Source: CAWCWN01 sp963799245 (GTDB lineage: Bacteria; Chloroflexota; Ktedonobacteria; Ktedonobacterales; Ktedonobacteraceae). From it: DNA of 64,000 bases. The stretch is from NCBI GenBank assembly GCA_963799245.1, contig CAWCWN010000002.1:155318-219317 (forward strand). The letters are read 5' to 3'. Made by a program: the position numbers and the translations under genes. Positions 1 through 9,364 of this stretch are shown in pieces (position 1 is the stretch's first letter; each line of letters begins with the position of its first letter). The notes under the pieces were generated by a model. That model did no database searches and was not told where the DNA came from. It saw only the letters and a program-made list of their open reading frames with translations.

Positions 1-192
1 GCCTATCACGACCTGCTGTGGCGCGTTATGCAGTGTCAGACCCAGAAATGCCGCTGGCAAATGGAAGATCGCGATATAGCAAAAAGGTATCAGCGCCATA
101 GGGATGATGCGCATCAACACATCTCGCCACAGCCAGCGCCATGTATCGCTGACTGTAGAACGCACCACCTCAGGAGATTTGCCTGACGACAC
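1..192 (-). CDS. Membrane protein, N-terminal part, cut by window edge
   Basis: The first 64 codons of a minus-strand gene run off the left edge. It opens with a GTG at 192 preceded by an AGAGGT-like ribosome binding site; a TTG further upstream is also in frame. The peptide has a short charged head (about 30 residues, tryptophan-rich 'TWRWLWRD') followed by a long hydrophobic stretch that looks like a first transmembrane helix. The family cannot be named from this piece; a CPBP-type membrane protease or a permease would both fit. The reading frame is open throughout, which is the main support. Confidence 0.45.
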   Translation of the reverse strand, partial: MSSGKSPEVVRSTVSDTWRWLWRDVLMRIIPMALIPFCYIAIFHLPAAFLGLTLHNAPQQVVIG

Positions 193-343
193 GTTCGTAC
201 CTCTTCGCGGTAAAAAAATCTCTTTCGCTCGACTACTAGACAATGACCACACTTACTTTCTAACGGTAGTTTTGTTAGCCCGATGTAAAGGCCGTGTTAA
301 GTAAGTGTAATCAATTATGCGGAACTTGTCCAGTTCGAGCTGC

Positions 344-991
344 CTACCACATCTCCAGACCCTCCTCAACCTCCGGGCGTGATAAACCGCCTGCCTCCAG
401 GTCGGCGTCATCCTTTTGCAGCAGCCGCTCATAGAAAGCTCTACTCTGCTCCCGAATCTCCGTAGAGAGCGGCCCTTCTCCCTCAGTTATCTCGAAAAGC
501 ATATTCTCGGCCTTGGCATAACGGCCAGTCAATTCAAAGAAACGAAAAAGCCTGGATTTCAGTGGGAGCGGCAGTTCATACTCGTCCAGTTTATTGAGCA
601 TATCCTCGATCGGCGTGGCAAGGTCCAGGTCTTTGACGTCACCGCTCTGCAGCGCTGCCTGCACAAAGAAGAACAACGCCTTAATATACCTGTAGTAGCT
701 CTCATCGGTCTTGTCCTGCTCCAGGTAAATGTCGCCTTCCTCTTTGAGCAGGACGGCCATCCACAGGCATTTCTCCACATCCAGAACGCCCAGTGGCGAA
801 ATCAGGTTCAGCAGCATCTCTTGCGAGGCGGAGTTGACGAAGCCAGATGTCAGCCCCAGGTTCTGTAGAAAGAAATCGTCGATAGCGATCAGCGCTTCTT
901 CGTAGCGGTTGCTCTCCCTCAGCCCCAGGACGATTGCCAGCATCCTGCCGAATTTCTCCGCCAGCCTCAAAACATAATCTTTGTTTACCAT
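344..991 (-). CDS. DUF6483-like hypothetical protein
   Basis: A 215-residue soluble, acidic, helix-rich protein beginning 'MVNKDYVLRLAEKFGRML'. The N-terminal pattern (M-x-x-K-D-Y-hydrophobic-L-R) and the TPR-like helical pairs resemble the DUF6483 family of Firmicutes and Chloroflexi, whose function is unknown. A longer start at 1030 exists, but the ATG at 991 matches the family N-terminus better. It sits about 50 bases downstream of gltX on the same strand and is probably cotranscribed with it. No catalytic motif is visible. The family assignment is from memory of the N-terminal pattern and is moderate. Confidence 0.65.
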   Translation of the reverse strand: MVNKDYVLRLAEKFGRMLAIVLGLRESNRYEEALIAIDDFFLQNLGLTSGFVNSASQEMLLNLISPLGVLDVEKCLWMAVLLKEEGDIYLEQDKTDESYYRYIKALFFFVQAALQSGDVKDLDLATPIEDMLNKLDEYELPLPLKSRLFRFFELTGRYAKAENMLFEITEGEGPLSTEIREQSRAFYERLLQKDDADLEAGGLSRPEVEEGLEMW

Positions 992-1043
992 GGCACTTCT
1001 CGCTTTACATCTGCAAGCAGCATTATCCACAAGAACTGTCGCG

Positions 1044-2570
1044 CTACTCCGTCAATCTTTTAATCGCCGCATCGATACGCGCCAGGCTGCGTTCGCGCCC
1101 CAATACCTCCATCATCTCGAAGAGTGGAGGGGTCGCGCTCCGGCCACTGACGGCTGTACGAATTGCTCCAAACACCTGGCCGGCCTTCAAACCAAGCGCG
1201 CCGACCAGCTCACGCATAGGCGACTCCATCACCGTATGTTCCCATACCGCCAGGCTGGCCAGTAGCTCACGTGAGCGCAGCAGGCAGGCGGCAGTTCGCG
1301 CGGCGTCCATATTCTTCTGGATCAGCATAGAAGTCTCATATTCAAGCTCATCGCTATAGAAGAACGAGACCACGTGCGCAGCCTCACCAAGCGTTTTCAG
1401 GCGCTCATGTTCAAGGTGCAGCACGCGCCTGGTATACTCGAGGTCAAGCGGGCGCCGTACGCTGGCGGGTAGGCCGCCAGCGGCCTCTGGTCGCTCCATG
1501 TACGGCAGTGCGCGGCGCGTCAACTCCTCCAGGGACAACTGGCGAATGTAGACGCCGTTCATCCACAGCAGTTTATCCGGATCATAGATCCCTCCAGAGA
1601 TGCCAATGCGGTCAAGCGTAAAGGCGCGGATCAACTCTTCGCGCGTGAAAAGTTCAGTTTTGTCGTCATAAGACCAGCCGAGCAGGGCCAGGAAGTTAAA
1701 GACCGCCTCTGGCAGGAACCCCTGCTGCTGGAAGTCACGCCACGAGGGCGCGCCGCGCCTCTTACTGAGCTTTTTCTTATCCTTGCCCAGGATACTGGGG
1801 ACATGGTAGAACAGCGGCTCCTGCCAGCCCAGGGCCTTGTAAATCTGTACATGCCGTGGGGCGCTGGAGATCCACTCTTCGCCCCGCAGGACGTGCGTGA
1901 TCCCCATCAGGTGATCATCCACCAGGTGCGCAAGGTGATACGTGGGCAGGCCATCTGACTTCAGAATAACTGCGTCATCGATATCCGTATTTTTGAAGAC
2001 GATGTCTCCGTGCAGGCCATCATGTACGATCGTCTCTCCATCCAGGGGCATGGCAAAGCGCACAACCCAACTGCTGCCGGCTGCGTCATACTGCGCGCGC
2101 TCCTCAGCGCTCAGGTAACGGCAATGACGATCATAGCGTGGTGGCAGTCTCCTGGCCTCCTGTTCTTTGCGCATCTGCTCGAGCCGCTCGGGCGTACAGA
2201 AACAACGATAGGCGTGCCCGGACGCGATTAACTGCTGCGCATAGTGCTGGTAGAGCGCCCTGCGCTCAGTCTGATAGTAAGGACCATAAGGCCCCCCGTG
2301 GAGCGGACCTTCGTCAATATCCATACCAAGCCAGTTCATGCCCTCGATCAGGTCATCTACCGCCCCCTCCACAGTCCGCGCCAGATCCGTATCTTCGATG
2401 CGCAGGATAAACTGACCGCCACAATGGCGCGCGTACAGCCAGCTAAACAAAGCGGTGCGAAAGCCACCAATATGCTGGAAGCCTGTCGGGCTGGGAGCAT
2501 AGCGCAGGCGCACCGCACGCTCGCCCGGCTTGTTCTGCTCTTCCCGCAGGTCACTGTCAATTTGTGTCAT
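1044..2570 (-). CDS. gltX: Glutamyl-tRNA synthetase
   Basis: Charges tRNA-Glu (and in organisms lacking GlnRS also tRNA-Gln) with glutamate in the cytoplasm. The 508-residue length is normal for bacterial GluRS. The class I signature 'RYAPSPTGFQHIGGFRTALF' (HIGH motif as HIGG) lies near residue 25, and the KMSKS loop appears as 'KKLSKRRGAPS' near residue 265. The intervening catalytic residues 'RIEDTDLART' and 'LPTYHLAHLVDDHLMGITHVLRGEEW' are typical. The C-terminal anticodon-binding helical domain ends with 'RIDAAIKRLTE'. The start is the ATG of 'MTQIDSDL'. A good promoter lies just upstream. The tRNA specificity (discriminating or not) cannot be read from the sequence. Confidence 0.96.
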   Translation of the reverse strand: MTQIDSDLREEQNKPGERAVRLRYAPSPTGFQHIGGFRTALFSWLYARHCGGQFILRIEDTDLARTVEGAVDDLIEGMNWLGMDIDEGPLHGGPYGPYYQTERRALYQHYAQQLIASGHAYRCFCTPERLEQMRKEQEARRLPPRYDRHCRYLSAEERAQYDAAGSSWVVRFAMPLDGETIVHDGLHGDIVFKNTDIDDAVILKSDGLPTYHLAHLVDDHLMGITHVLRGEEWISSAPRHVQIYKALGWQEPLFYHVPSILGKDKKKLSKRRGAPSWRDFQQQGFLPEAVFNFLALLGWSYDDKTELFTREELIRAFTLDRIGISGGIYDPDKLLWMNGVYIRQLSLEELTRRALPYMERPEAAGGLPASVRRPLDLEYTRRVLHLEHERLKTLGEAAHVVSFFYSDELEYETSMLIQKNMDAARTAACLLRSRELLASLAVWEHTVMESPMRELVGALGLKAGQVFGAIRTAVSGRSATPPLFEMMEVLGRERSLARIDAAIKRLTE

Positions 2571-2617
2571 CTAGTAAGAACCTACCTTCTCTTCCTCGTC
2601 ACAGCGCATGTGATTGC

Positions 2618-2646
2618 ATTGTAACACAGTATGTCACCTCACTCAA
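2618..2646 (-). promoter_or_regulatory. Sigma70-type promoter for gltX
   Basis: On the minus strand TTGAGT is followed after exactly 17 bases by TACAAT, about 50 bases upstream of the gltX start codon. Orientation and spacing fit a housekeeping promoter for gltX and the DUF6483-like gene. The rest of 2647-2945 holds no gene that I can support; it is the spacer between two divergent genes. Confidence 0.6.
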
Positions 2647-2945
2647 TGATCGATGATGGCGCTCCTGGCCTTATTTTAACAGGCGTCGGCAACGAGTTGC
2701 TGAAGTTGTATGAACGTGGTCGATGAACATACACTCAGGACTCGTTTCCTACGCTATGCTCGCCACATCTTGCCAGTTGGCACACAGGCGTGTATAGTAA
2801 AAAATACATTCAGGAACACTGAAAATAGACGCACTGGATCTTGAAAGAGGATGTGACCACCAGGCGAACTGCCTACACCTAGTGGCTGTATCACCAGCGA
2901 GCCGGGTTGGTGTTCCTTGGAAGTTTGAGGCTGGATATATTGGAT

Positions 2946-4769
2946 ATGAAGCAAAACTATGGCGTCTTGCGCGTCGTGCGTGTTCGTCCACCCGCCAACG
3001 CGACGGAAGAAGTCCAGGATAGGTATCCCTCCGGCTGGCTGCCGGAAGAACGGCTGGTCCACCTGCTCGAGAAACGTGAGTCGACCATAGGGCGTGCCCT
3101 GAATAACGATATTATATTAATGGACCCGACCGTTTCGCGCGAACATGCACGCCTGGCCTTAGATGATGATGGATGGAACGTCACCAATCTGACCACCAGA
3201 AACTTCGTTCGCGTCAATGGTCAGCCGGTAGCCAGCGGTGGCAGCGCGTCTATGTCCCCACAAGATATCCTCGTCGTGGGCAGTACGATGCTCCAATTAA
3301 TCGCGCCCGACTCCTCCCAGCCTTCTGAGCGGCCTCTGCTCCGGCCAGCGGCGGACCGCGGCACTAACGCCATGCAGCAACTTCCGGCCCTCAAAGCTTT
3401 CTCGCAGCCCGCTCAAGCGCGTATTGACGCTTTAGCGCTGGATAAAACGCCTCTGCCCATCCAACCGGAGCCGGAGCTCATCGCCCGGCCATGGTATCGT
3501 GAAGACGAGGAGAGTTTGCTTGGCGCTGGCGTCACCATGCAATTTGCTTTACCTCAGCGCATGGGGCTTCGTACGCGCTGGCTGATTGCCGGGGCTGGCA
3601 TCGGCTTCCTCGTTGATCAGCGCCGCATGACCCTTGTCCTCAACAGCCTTATCGGTTTCTCCGCCCTTGCCGAGTATGGCGTATGCAGCGTATTGGCGGC
3701 GATCATTATCCCCGCTGTACCCGCGATAGGCATCAACTTGCTCGTCAATTACATGGACCGCTATGAACGCGAACCCTGGTTTTTGCGGCTCTCGGCCTTT
3801 TTGTGGGGGGCGATCATCGCCATCCCTTTTGCCCTCTTGATTGAACGCAGGGTGGATGCGACGCTGCAGGATCTCCTCGGGCCGGGCGCAAGTGATGTCT
3901 TGCGCTCCGCATTAAAGGGCTGAATGCCGGCGTGACGGAAGAGACGATTAAAGGCCTTGGCCTGCTGCTGCTCTTTTTATCCTGCGCGATGAGTTTGATA
4001 ACATCACCGATGGCATCGTCTATGGCGCGCTGATCGGCGCAGGTTTTGCCATGGTGGAGAACTTCCGCTATTTCGCCCTCGACTTCAAACAATTCTCCGC
4101 CTTCCTCATCGTCTATCGCATCATCTTGGGCTGGCTGACCCACTCGACTATTTACCATTTGTTTTGGCGCCGCCCTGGGCTATGTGCGCTCATACACGGG
4201 TGCGCTGGCGGCAGGTCCTCATACCCTTCCTGGGCTACCTGGTCGCTGTCGGCCTGCATAGCTTCTTCGATTTCGTCGATTTTCAGGCCAGCGCGGCCTT
4301 AAGCGCCTAACCCGCCAGCAATAGCGAAGTTGCGATCTTCTCGCTGCTTGCCCTCATCGGCGACTACATTCCCCCTTCCTGGCCCAGCTATTTTTGCTCT
4401 ACATTCTCATCAAATCCCTGGCGCATGAGGCCGCGGTTATCCGTGAATTTTTAGCCGGGGAGGTCAGCAGCGGGGTCGTCAAAGTCGATGAGTATGCCCT
4501 GCTCCAGAACTCCTTCCAGCGGACGCAGGGCTGAACGCCACGTCCTGCGCAACAGCGGCTTCCGTCAATGGCTGCGCGTCAAAGCCCTTTATCAAACAGA
4601 GATCGGCCTGGCCTTCCGCAAGTGGCATGTCAGCATGGGCGACAAACCAAAACTGGGCTACGTCCAACCCGAGGATGCCTATCGCCAGCGCATCAGACGC
4701 CTGCGCCACGAGATCATACTCGCCAACTTGAAGGATAAGCAGGCGCAAGCCTCCGTTTCAAAAATATGA
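2946..4769 (+). pseudogene. FHA-PrsW fusion protein gene, many frameshifts
   Basis: An FHA phosphothreonine-binding domain is fused to a PrsW-type glutamic intramembrane protease. FHA signatures 'STIGRALNNDIILMDPTVSR' and 'REHARL' lie at about residues 40-70. PrsW signatures are spread over different frames: 'YMDRYEREPW' (about 3750), 'AGVTEETIKGLG' (about 3930, the E-E-x-x-K motif), 'YGALIGAGFAMVENFRY' (about 4020) and 'GLHSFFDFV' (about 4255). The C-terminal tail ends with 'QAQASVSKI' at 4769. At least five frame changes are needed between 3915 and 4520, beginning where 'SALKG' meets a TGA. ATG 2946 is preferred to an upstream TTG at 2907. PrsW relatives cleave anti-sigma factors; the FHA domain would couple this to a Thr kinase. 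Whether it is a real pseudogene or a sequencing artefact is open. Confidence 0.8.
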
Positions 4770-4800
4770 TATGATGCTCTGATAACACAGAGGAGCGAAT

Positions 4801-5883
4801 ATGAGCCCAGAAAAGTTACTGGAGATCTATTACTTTATGCGCCTCACCCGTGCAATGGAAGACCGCACTCGCACCCTGTTTCTACAGGGGCGTATTGCGG
4901 GCGGAGTCTATACGGCACAGGGGCACGAGGCCACGACCGTCGGAGCAGCAATGACGCTGCACGATGGCGACTGCATCGTACCGCAGCATCGAGATCTGGG
5001 GATGCATCTTGTGCGTGGCGGCTCGCCACGTGCAGTGATGTGTCAATGGCTGGCTCGCGGTAACTCTCCCACACTGGGGCGTGACGGGCAGATGCATATC
5101 GGTGATATGCATCACGGCATCGTTCCGATGATCAGCATGCTTGGCGAATCTCTGCCTGTGGCGTGCGGCGTAGCTTTAACTTTGAAAATACGCAGGCGTT
5201 CAACGCTTGTGCTGGCCTCCAGCGGTGACGGCGCCACCAATACCGGGCAGTTTCACGAGGCCCTGAACTTTGCTGCAGTGCAGAAACTCCCCATCGTTTT
5301 CATCATCGAAAACAATGGCTACGCCTACTCAACCCCTGGCTATAAACAGTTTGCCGTCCACAACCTTTCCGAGCGTGCGCTGGCTTATGGCATGCCCGGA
5401 GAAAGCGTGGATGGCAACGACGTCATGGCCGTTATGCAGAGCGTGGAACGCGCGACTGCCCACGTGCGCCTCGGTCAGGGTCCGGCCCTTGTGGAGTGTA
5501 AAACCTTTCGTGTGCGTGGACACTCAGAGGCCGACAAAGCCGACTATGTACCCCAGGAGCTGCGCGCAGAGTGGCTGGCCAGGGATCCAATCGTACGTTT
5601 CGAAGAGTATTTAACTCAGAAGAACATCCTGACGAGCGCGACCAAAAACGATATAGAGGCCAGAGTCAGGGCGGTTGTCGATGATGCTGTAAGTTTTGCC
5701 GAGAAGAGCCCTGCGCCCGACCCCGCAAGCGTCGCTGACTACGTTTTTGCGCCTGAAGGGCCCATCGCGATCGTTGGCGAAACTGGCGCACAGGATCCTC
5801 GCTACGTCAACGCGCTGGACCGGCGCACAGGCCAACCGTTCAACATGATATCAAAAACAGAGGAGGTTGTTGGACGGCGATGA
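4801..5883 (+). CDS. pdhA: 2-oxo acid dehydrogenase E1 component, alpha subunit
   Basis: The alpha half of the thiamine-diphosphate E1 that decarboxylates pyruvate or a branched-chain 2-oxo acid. The ThDP-binding motif starts at 'SSGDGATNTGQFHEALNFAA' and continues to 'ENNGYAYST' (residues about 140-180). 'GHEATTVGAA' and 'VPQHRDLGMHL' near residues 40-65 are typical of the PdhA/BkdA/AcoA family. Length of 360 is normal. The RBS AGAGGAG precedes the ATG. The stop overlaps the pdhB start by 4 bases (ATGA), so the two subunits are translationally coupled. The substrate (pyruvate, branched-chain 2-oxo acids or acetoin) cannot be decided from sequence; the adjacent lipA does not discriminate. Confidence 0.9.
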   Translation: MSPEKLLEIYYFMRLTRAMEDRTRTLFLQGRIAGGVYTAQGHEATTVGAAMTLHDGDCIVPQHRDLGMHLVRGGSPRAVMCQWLARGNSPTLGRDGQMHIGDMHHGIVPMISMLGESLPVACGVALTLKIRRRSTLVLASSGDGATNTGQFHEALNFAAVQKLPIVFIIENNGYAYSTPGYKQFAVHNLSERALAYGMPGESVDGNDVMAVMQSVERATAHVRLGQGPALVECKTFRVRGHSEADKADYVPQELRAEWLARDPIVRFEEYLTQKNILTSATKNDIEARVRAVVDDAVSFAEKSPAPDPASVADYVFAPEGPIAIVGETGAQDPRYVNALDRRTGQPFNMISKTEEVVGRR

Positions 5884-6863
5884 GTACAGCAACTTACTTA
5901 GAAGCAATTAGCCAGGCAATTCGTGAGGAGATGCAGCGCGATGAAGCTGTGTTCTTGCTCGGCGAGGATGTGGGCACCTATGGCGGCGCATTTAAAGTAA
6001 GCGCAGGCCTGATGGAAGAGTTCGGCCCTGAGCGCGTCATAGATACCCCCATGGCAGAGGCCGCGATCATTGGCTCCGCTGTGGGGGCGGCACTGATGGG
6101 CATGCGCCCTATTGCGGAGATGCAGTTTATCGACTTCATCACCTGTGGCTTTGATCAGATTATCAACATGGCCAGCAAAATGTACTGGCGCGTCGGCATG
6201 CCGGTCCCCATGGTTATTCGCGGCCCCTCGGGCGGAGGCACCAAGGGCGGCCCTTTTCACTCCAGCAGCCCCGAGGCCTGGTTTTTCCATACGCCCGGCA
6301 TCAAGGTGGTCGTTCCCGCAACAACATACGATGCCAAGGGGCTCTTAAAAGCGGCCATTCGCGACAATAACCCCGTCCTCTACCTGGAGCACAAACTGCT
6401 CTATCGCCTGCCGGAATTGCGCGAGGAGTTGCCGGGTGAAGACTACACCGTCCCTCTGGGCAAGGCTATCACCCGGCGCGCAGGCGAGAATATGACCCTC
6501 CTTACATATGGAGCGATGGTCCATCAATGTCTGAAGGCCGCGCAGCTGCTTGAGGAAGAGGATGATCTTGAGGTAGAGGTGATCGACCTGCGCAGTCTCG
6601 CGCCTCTTGATCGTGAAGCCATCAAGGCCTCGGTGAAGCGTACGAACAAAGTCTTGATTGTGCATGAAGATACGCTGACGGGCGGTATCGGGGCAGAACT
6701 CGCAGCTATGCTGGCTGAAGATCTGTTCGAATACCTGGACGGGCCGATTACCCGTGTAGCAGCCCCCGATGTGGCTTTCCCATATGCGCCGCCCCTGGAA
6801 GCCGCCTTTCTGCCCAACACCGAGAAGATTCTTATTGCGGCACGTAAACTTGCTGCATACTAG
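5880..6863 (+). CDS. pdhB: 2-oxo acid dehydrogenase E1 component, beta subunit
   Basis: The beta half of the heterotetrameric E1, 327 residues, normal length. 'EAISQAIREEMQRDEAVFLL' and 'GEDVGTYGGAFK' at the N-terminus, 'ERVIDTPMAEAAIIGSAVGA' near residue 50 and 'HSSSPEAWFFHTPG' near residue 125 are hallmark blocks. The C-terminal transketolase domain contains 'VIVHEDTLTGGIGAE'-like sequence around residues 260-275. It overlaps pdhA by four bases. It is followed by a strong hairpin before pdhC, which could modulate the E1:E2 expression ratio. Confidence 0.92.
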   Translation: MSTATYLEAISQAIREEMQRDEAVFLLGEDVGTYGGAFKVSAGLMEEFGPERVIDTPMAEAAIIGSAVGAALMGMRPIAEMQFIDFITCGFDQIINMASKMYWRVGMPVPMVIRGPSGGGTKGGPFHSSSPEAWFFHTPGIKVVVPATTYDAKGLLKAAIRDNNPVLYLEHKLLYRLPELREELPGEDYTVPLGKAITRRAGENMTLLTYGAMVHQCLKAAQLLEEEDDLEVEVIDLRSLAPLDREAIKASVKRTNKVLIVHEDTLTGGIGAELAAMLAEDLFEYLDGPITRVAAPDVAFPYAPPLEAAFLPNTEKILIAARKLAAY

Positions 6864-6923
6864 TTGTCGGCGGCCCCGGCTCTCCTTTTGTCGGCGGGCA
6901 AGGAGAGCCGGGGCCGCCGACAA
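6864..6923. repeat. 24-bp perfect inverted repeat between pdhB and pdhC
   Basis: Arms 6864-6887 and 6900-6923 are exact reverse complements (24 bases, GC-rich), separated by a 12-base loop. The loop starts with a second copy of the TTGTCGGCGG motif of the left arm. After the right arm, the AAAAGGAGAGCCG unit is repeated again. So the element is both a dyad and a short tandem arrangement. There is no T-run on the plus strand, so it is not a classical intrinsic terminator. It could be an mRNA stabiliser or processing site, or a REP/MITE-like dispersed repeat. The remainder up to pdhC is an untranslated leader with an AAAGGAG site at about 7008. Confidence 0.85.
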
Positions 6924-7021
6924 AAGGAGAGCCGAATTGGCAGCGTATTTGCAGAGGGAGGGGGAGAGGTCCACGCTGCCCCTCCGCGAACCATCATATA
7001 TGCGTTACAAAGGAGTTCTAT

Positions 7022-8374
7022 ATGCCGACGCCTGTCAAAATGCCAAGGCTAGGAGAGTCAGTTGCGGAAGGGACCGTAGGGTCCTGGCTCAAAAAAGAAG
7101 GTGATTGGGTCGAGAAAGACGAATCTCTGGCCGAGATTATTACCGATAAAATTAATGCTGAACTGCCATCACCGGTGGCAGGCCGCCTGGCAAAAATTCT
7201 TGTCCAGCCCGATGAAACGGTCGCCGTGGATGTGGATATCGCCCTCATCGAGGAGAACGCCGATGTTTCTGCCTCGCAGCCCGTCCATCCCGCTCCAGGC
7301 GCGGACGCTGCCCCGCTTCAAAATGAGCCTCAGGCGGCTACACCTGTGATCGAGGGCGCGCCGCCTAGCGTCGCAATGGCATGGTCTGTCAATGGCGCGG
7401 GGCGCAGCAGTGAAGAAGAGGAGCGCCAGCACATCTCGCCGCTCGCTCGCCGCCTGGCGCGCGAACATGACGTCGACCTGAATAGCATCGCTGGTACGGG
7501 TACGGGCGGGCGCGTGCGCAAAGAAGATATTTTAGCGTATATCGCCCAGCGGCAAGCCGTCCCGGCTACGCTTCAGCCGCTGGCAACCGGCCATGCTGCC
7601 CCTTCCGCTCCCGCAGACACGACTCCCACCCCTGTACCCCTCGCCTCCGCTGCGGGTCCGGGCTCCGCATCCGACGAAGAGCTGGTCACACCCAGCCGCA
7701 TGCGCCTGGCCATTGCCGAGCATATGGTTCGTAGTAAGCGCACCTTGCCCCATGCCACAACGGTTGTGGAGGTAGATATGACCAACATTGCCAGGTGGTT
7801 GGAGAAAAGCAAAGAAGACTTTAAACGCCGCAATGGGTATGGTATCAGCTATGTGCCATTTGTTATGAAGGCAGTCTGTGAGGGCATTCGTCAATTTCCA
7901 TTGCTCAACTCCAGCTGGACAGAAGAGAATAAGATCATCGTCAAGAGGCGCATCAACCTTGGTATGGCTGTCGCCACCGACCAGGGCCTGGTCGTGCCGA
8001 CGATCTACGATGCCGACCAGTATACTCTGGCCGGACTCTCCAGGCAGATTGCGGCCCTTGCAGGCCGCGCTCGTTCCAATAAGTTGACGCTCCAGGACAT
8101 GCAAAACAGCACGTTCGTCGTGAATAATCCAGGCACGTTTGGTACAATTATCTCGGTGCCAATTATCAATCAGCCGCACGCCGGTATCCTCAGCATGGAC
8201 TCCGTGGTGAAGCGACCCGTTGTCATTGAAGATGATGCCATCGCTGTGCGTTTTATGATGTACCTGTGTCTCTCCTTTGATCATCGCATCCTGGATGGCG
8301 CAGGGGCGGGTGGTTTCTTACAGACAGTTCGTACAAAGTTGCAGAGCTACGGGCGAGAAATCGACGTCTATTAG
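7022..8374 (+). CDS. pdhC: Dihydrolipoamide acyltransferase (E2)
   Basis: Core E2 of the complex, 450 residues. The N-terminal lipoyl domain carries the lipoylated lysine in 'EIITDKINAELPSPVAGRLA' (about residue 43). A Pro/Ala-rich linker follows. The E3/E1-binding domain reads 'ISPLARRLAREHDVDLNSIA' then 'GTGTGGRVRKEDILAYI' (about 138-175). A second Ala/Pro linker leads to the catalytic domain, which ends with 'LSFDHRILDGAGAGGFL' containing the HxxxDG active-site histidine. The RBS AAAGGAG is 8 bases upstream. Only one lipoyl domain is present. No E3 (lpd) gene lies in this window, so it must be encoded elsewhere. Confidence 0.94.
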   Translation: MPTPVKMPRLGESVAEGTVGSWLKKEGDWVEKDESLAEIITDKINAELPSPVAGRLAKILVQPDETVAVDVDIALIEENADVSASQPVHPAPGADAAPLQNEPQAATPVIEGAPPSVAMAWSVNGAGRSSEEEERQHISPLARRLAREHDVDLNSIAGTGTGGRVRKEDILAYIAQRQAVPATLQPLATGHAAPSAPADTTPTPVPLASAAGPGSASDEELVTPSRMRLAIAEHMVRSKRTLPHATTVVEVDMTNIARWLEKSKEDFKRRNGYGISYVPFVMKAVCEGIRQFPLLNSSWTEENKIIVKRRINLGMAVATDQGLVVPTIYDADQYTLAGLSRQIAALAGRARSNKLTLQDMQNSTFVVNNPGTFGTIISVPIINQPHAGILSMDSVVKRPVVIEDDAIAVRFMMYLCLSFDHRILDGAGAGGFLQTVRTKLQSYGREIDVY

Positions 8375-8408
8375 TAGAGTATGGGAGCGCAAGGCATTGT
8401 GCTTCATC

Positions 8409-8446
8409 GTGTAGGGGTGGGCAAGCACAGCTCGCCTGCCCTACAC
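8409..8446. repeat. Hairpin between pdhC and lipA
   Basis: GTGTAGGG (8409-8416) pairs with CCCTACAC (8439-8446), with partial further pairing inside. It lies in the short gap before the lipA start. The shape (GTGTAGGG...CCCTACAC around a GC-rich core) looks like a degenerate dispersed repeat rather than a terminator; there is no T-run. Confidence 0.55.
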
Positions 8447-8464
8447 CAGAACGGGGAAATAACT

Positions 8465-9364
8465 ATGACCACAACCCTTCCAGAGCGCCGTCCTGAGTGG
8501 CTGAGGGTACGTCCTCCAAGGGGCGATAACTACGAAAGCCTGAAAAGCCTCATGCGCAGCAAGGAGCTGCATACTGTCTGTGAGGAGGCGCGCTGTCCAA
8601 ATATCGGCGAGTGTTGGGGACATAAAACGGCCACCTTTATGATCCTGGGACGCGTCTGCACGCGCAGTTGTGGCTTTTGCGCCGTAGAGACGGGGCGCCC
8701 CAGCGGGCTGAACTGGGAAGAGCCCAAACGTGTCGCGGAAGCGGTACAGAAAATGGGCCTGCGCCATGTAGTTGTGACATCGGTCAATCGCGACGAGCTG
8801 AAAGATGGTGGCGCAGCAGTCTTCGCCGCTACCATTCGCTGGATCCGTCGCCTTAACCCGGACTGTAAGGTAGAAGTGCTGACCCCCGACTTCAAAGGCG
8901 TTTACGAGGCGCTACAGGTCGTTATAGACGCCAGACCCGATGTATATAACCATAATGTAGAGACTATTCCCAGGCTCTACAGGCGTGTGCGGCCTCAAGC
9001 GATCTACAAACGCTCGCTCCAGGTTTTACAGTGGGCCAAAGAGATGAACCCGCAGGCCCCCACCAAGTCCGGCTTTATGCTGGGTCTCGGCGAGACCTGG
9101 GATGAGGTGCTCGAGGTCATGTCAGACATGCGCGAGCATAAAGTCGATATCCTCACCATCGGCCAGTATCTCCGACCATCTTTTGAGCACCTGCCAATCC
9201 AGCGCTATGTGTCGCTGGAGGAGTTTGCCGCCTTGAAGGCCGAGGGCCGTAAGATGGGCTTTAAACATGTTGAGTCGGGCCCTTTCGTACGTAGTTCTTA
9301 TCATGCTCATGAGCAAGCCGTTGCAACTGCTGCTCGCACAGAGGACTTTAAAGGTGAGGCATGA
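8465..9364 (+). CDS. lipA: Lipoyl synthase
   Basis: Radical SAM enzyme that inserts two sulfurs into protein-bound octanoyl groups, here supplying lipoate for the neighbouring E2. The auxiliary cluster motif is 'CEEARCPNIGECW' (CX4CX5C) and the radical SAM cluster motif is 'CTRSCGFCAV' (CX3CX2C). The C-terminal serine ligand block is 'RSSYHA'. From the ATG at 8465 it has 299 residues, the usual size; an in-frame upstream ATG at 8381 would add 28 residues that match nothing and run through the hairpin. The stop overlaps the next gene start (ATGA). Confidence 0.95.
   Translation: MTTTLPERRPEWLRVRPPRGDNYESLKSLMRSKELHTVCEEARCPNIGECWGHKTATFMILGRVCTRSCGFCAVETGRPSGLNWEEPKRVAEAVQKMGLRHVVVTSVNRDELKDGGAAVFAATIRWIRRLNPDCKVEVLTPDFKGVYEALQVVIDARPDVYNHNVETIPRLYRRVRPQAIYKRSLQVLQWAKEMNPQAPTKSGFMLGLGETWDEVLEVMSDMREHKVDILTIGQYLRPSFEHLPIQRYVSLEEFAALKAEGRKMGFKHVESGPFVRSSYHAHEQAVATAARTEDFKGEA

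Noticed and set aside
416..868. 150-codon frame on the plus strand opposite the DUF6483-like gene
   Set aside because: Shadow of the minus-strand gene; no ribosome site and no family-like composition.
7532..8284. 250-codon minus-strand frame across pdhC
   Set aside because: Antisense to a clear E2 gene; the product is low-quality sequence without motifs.
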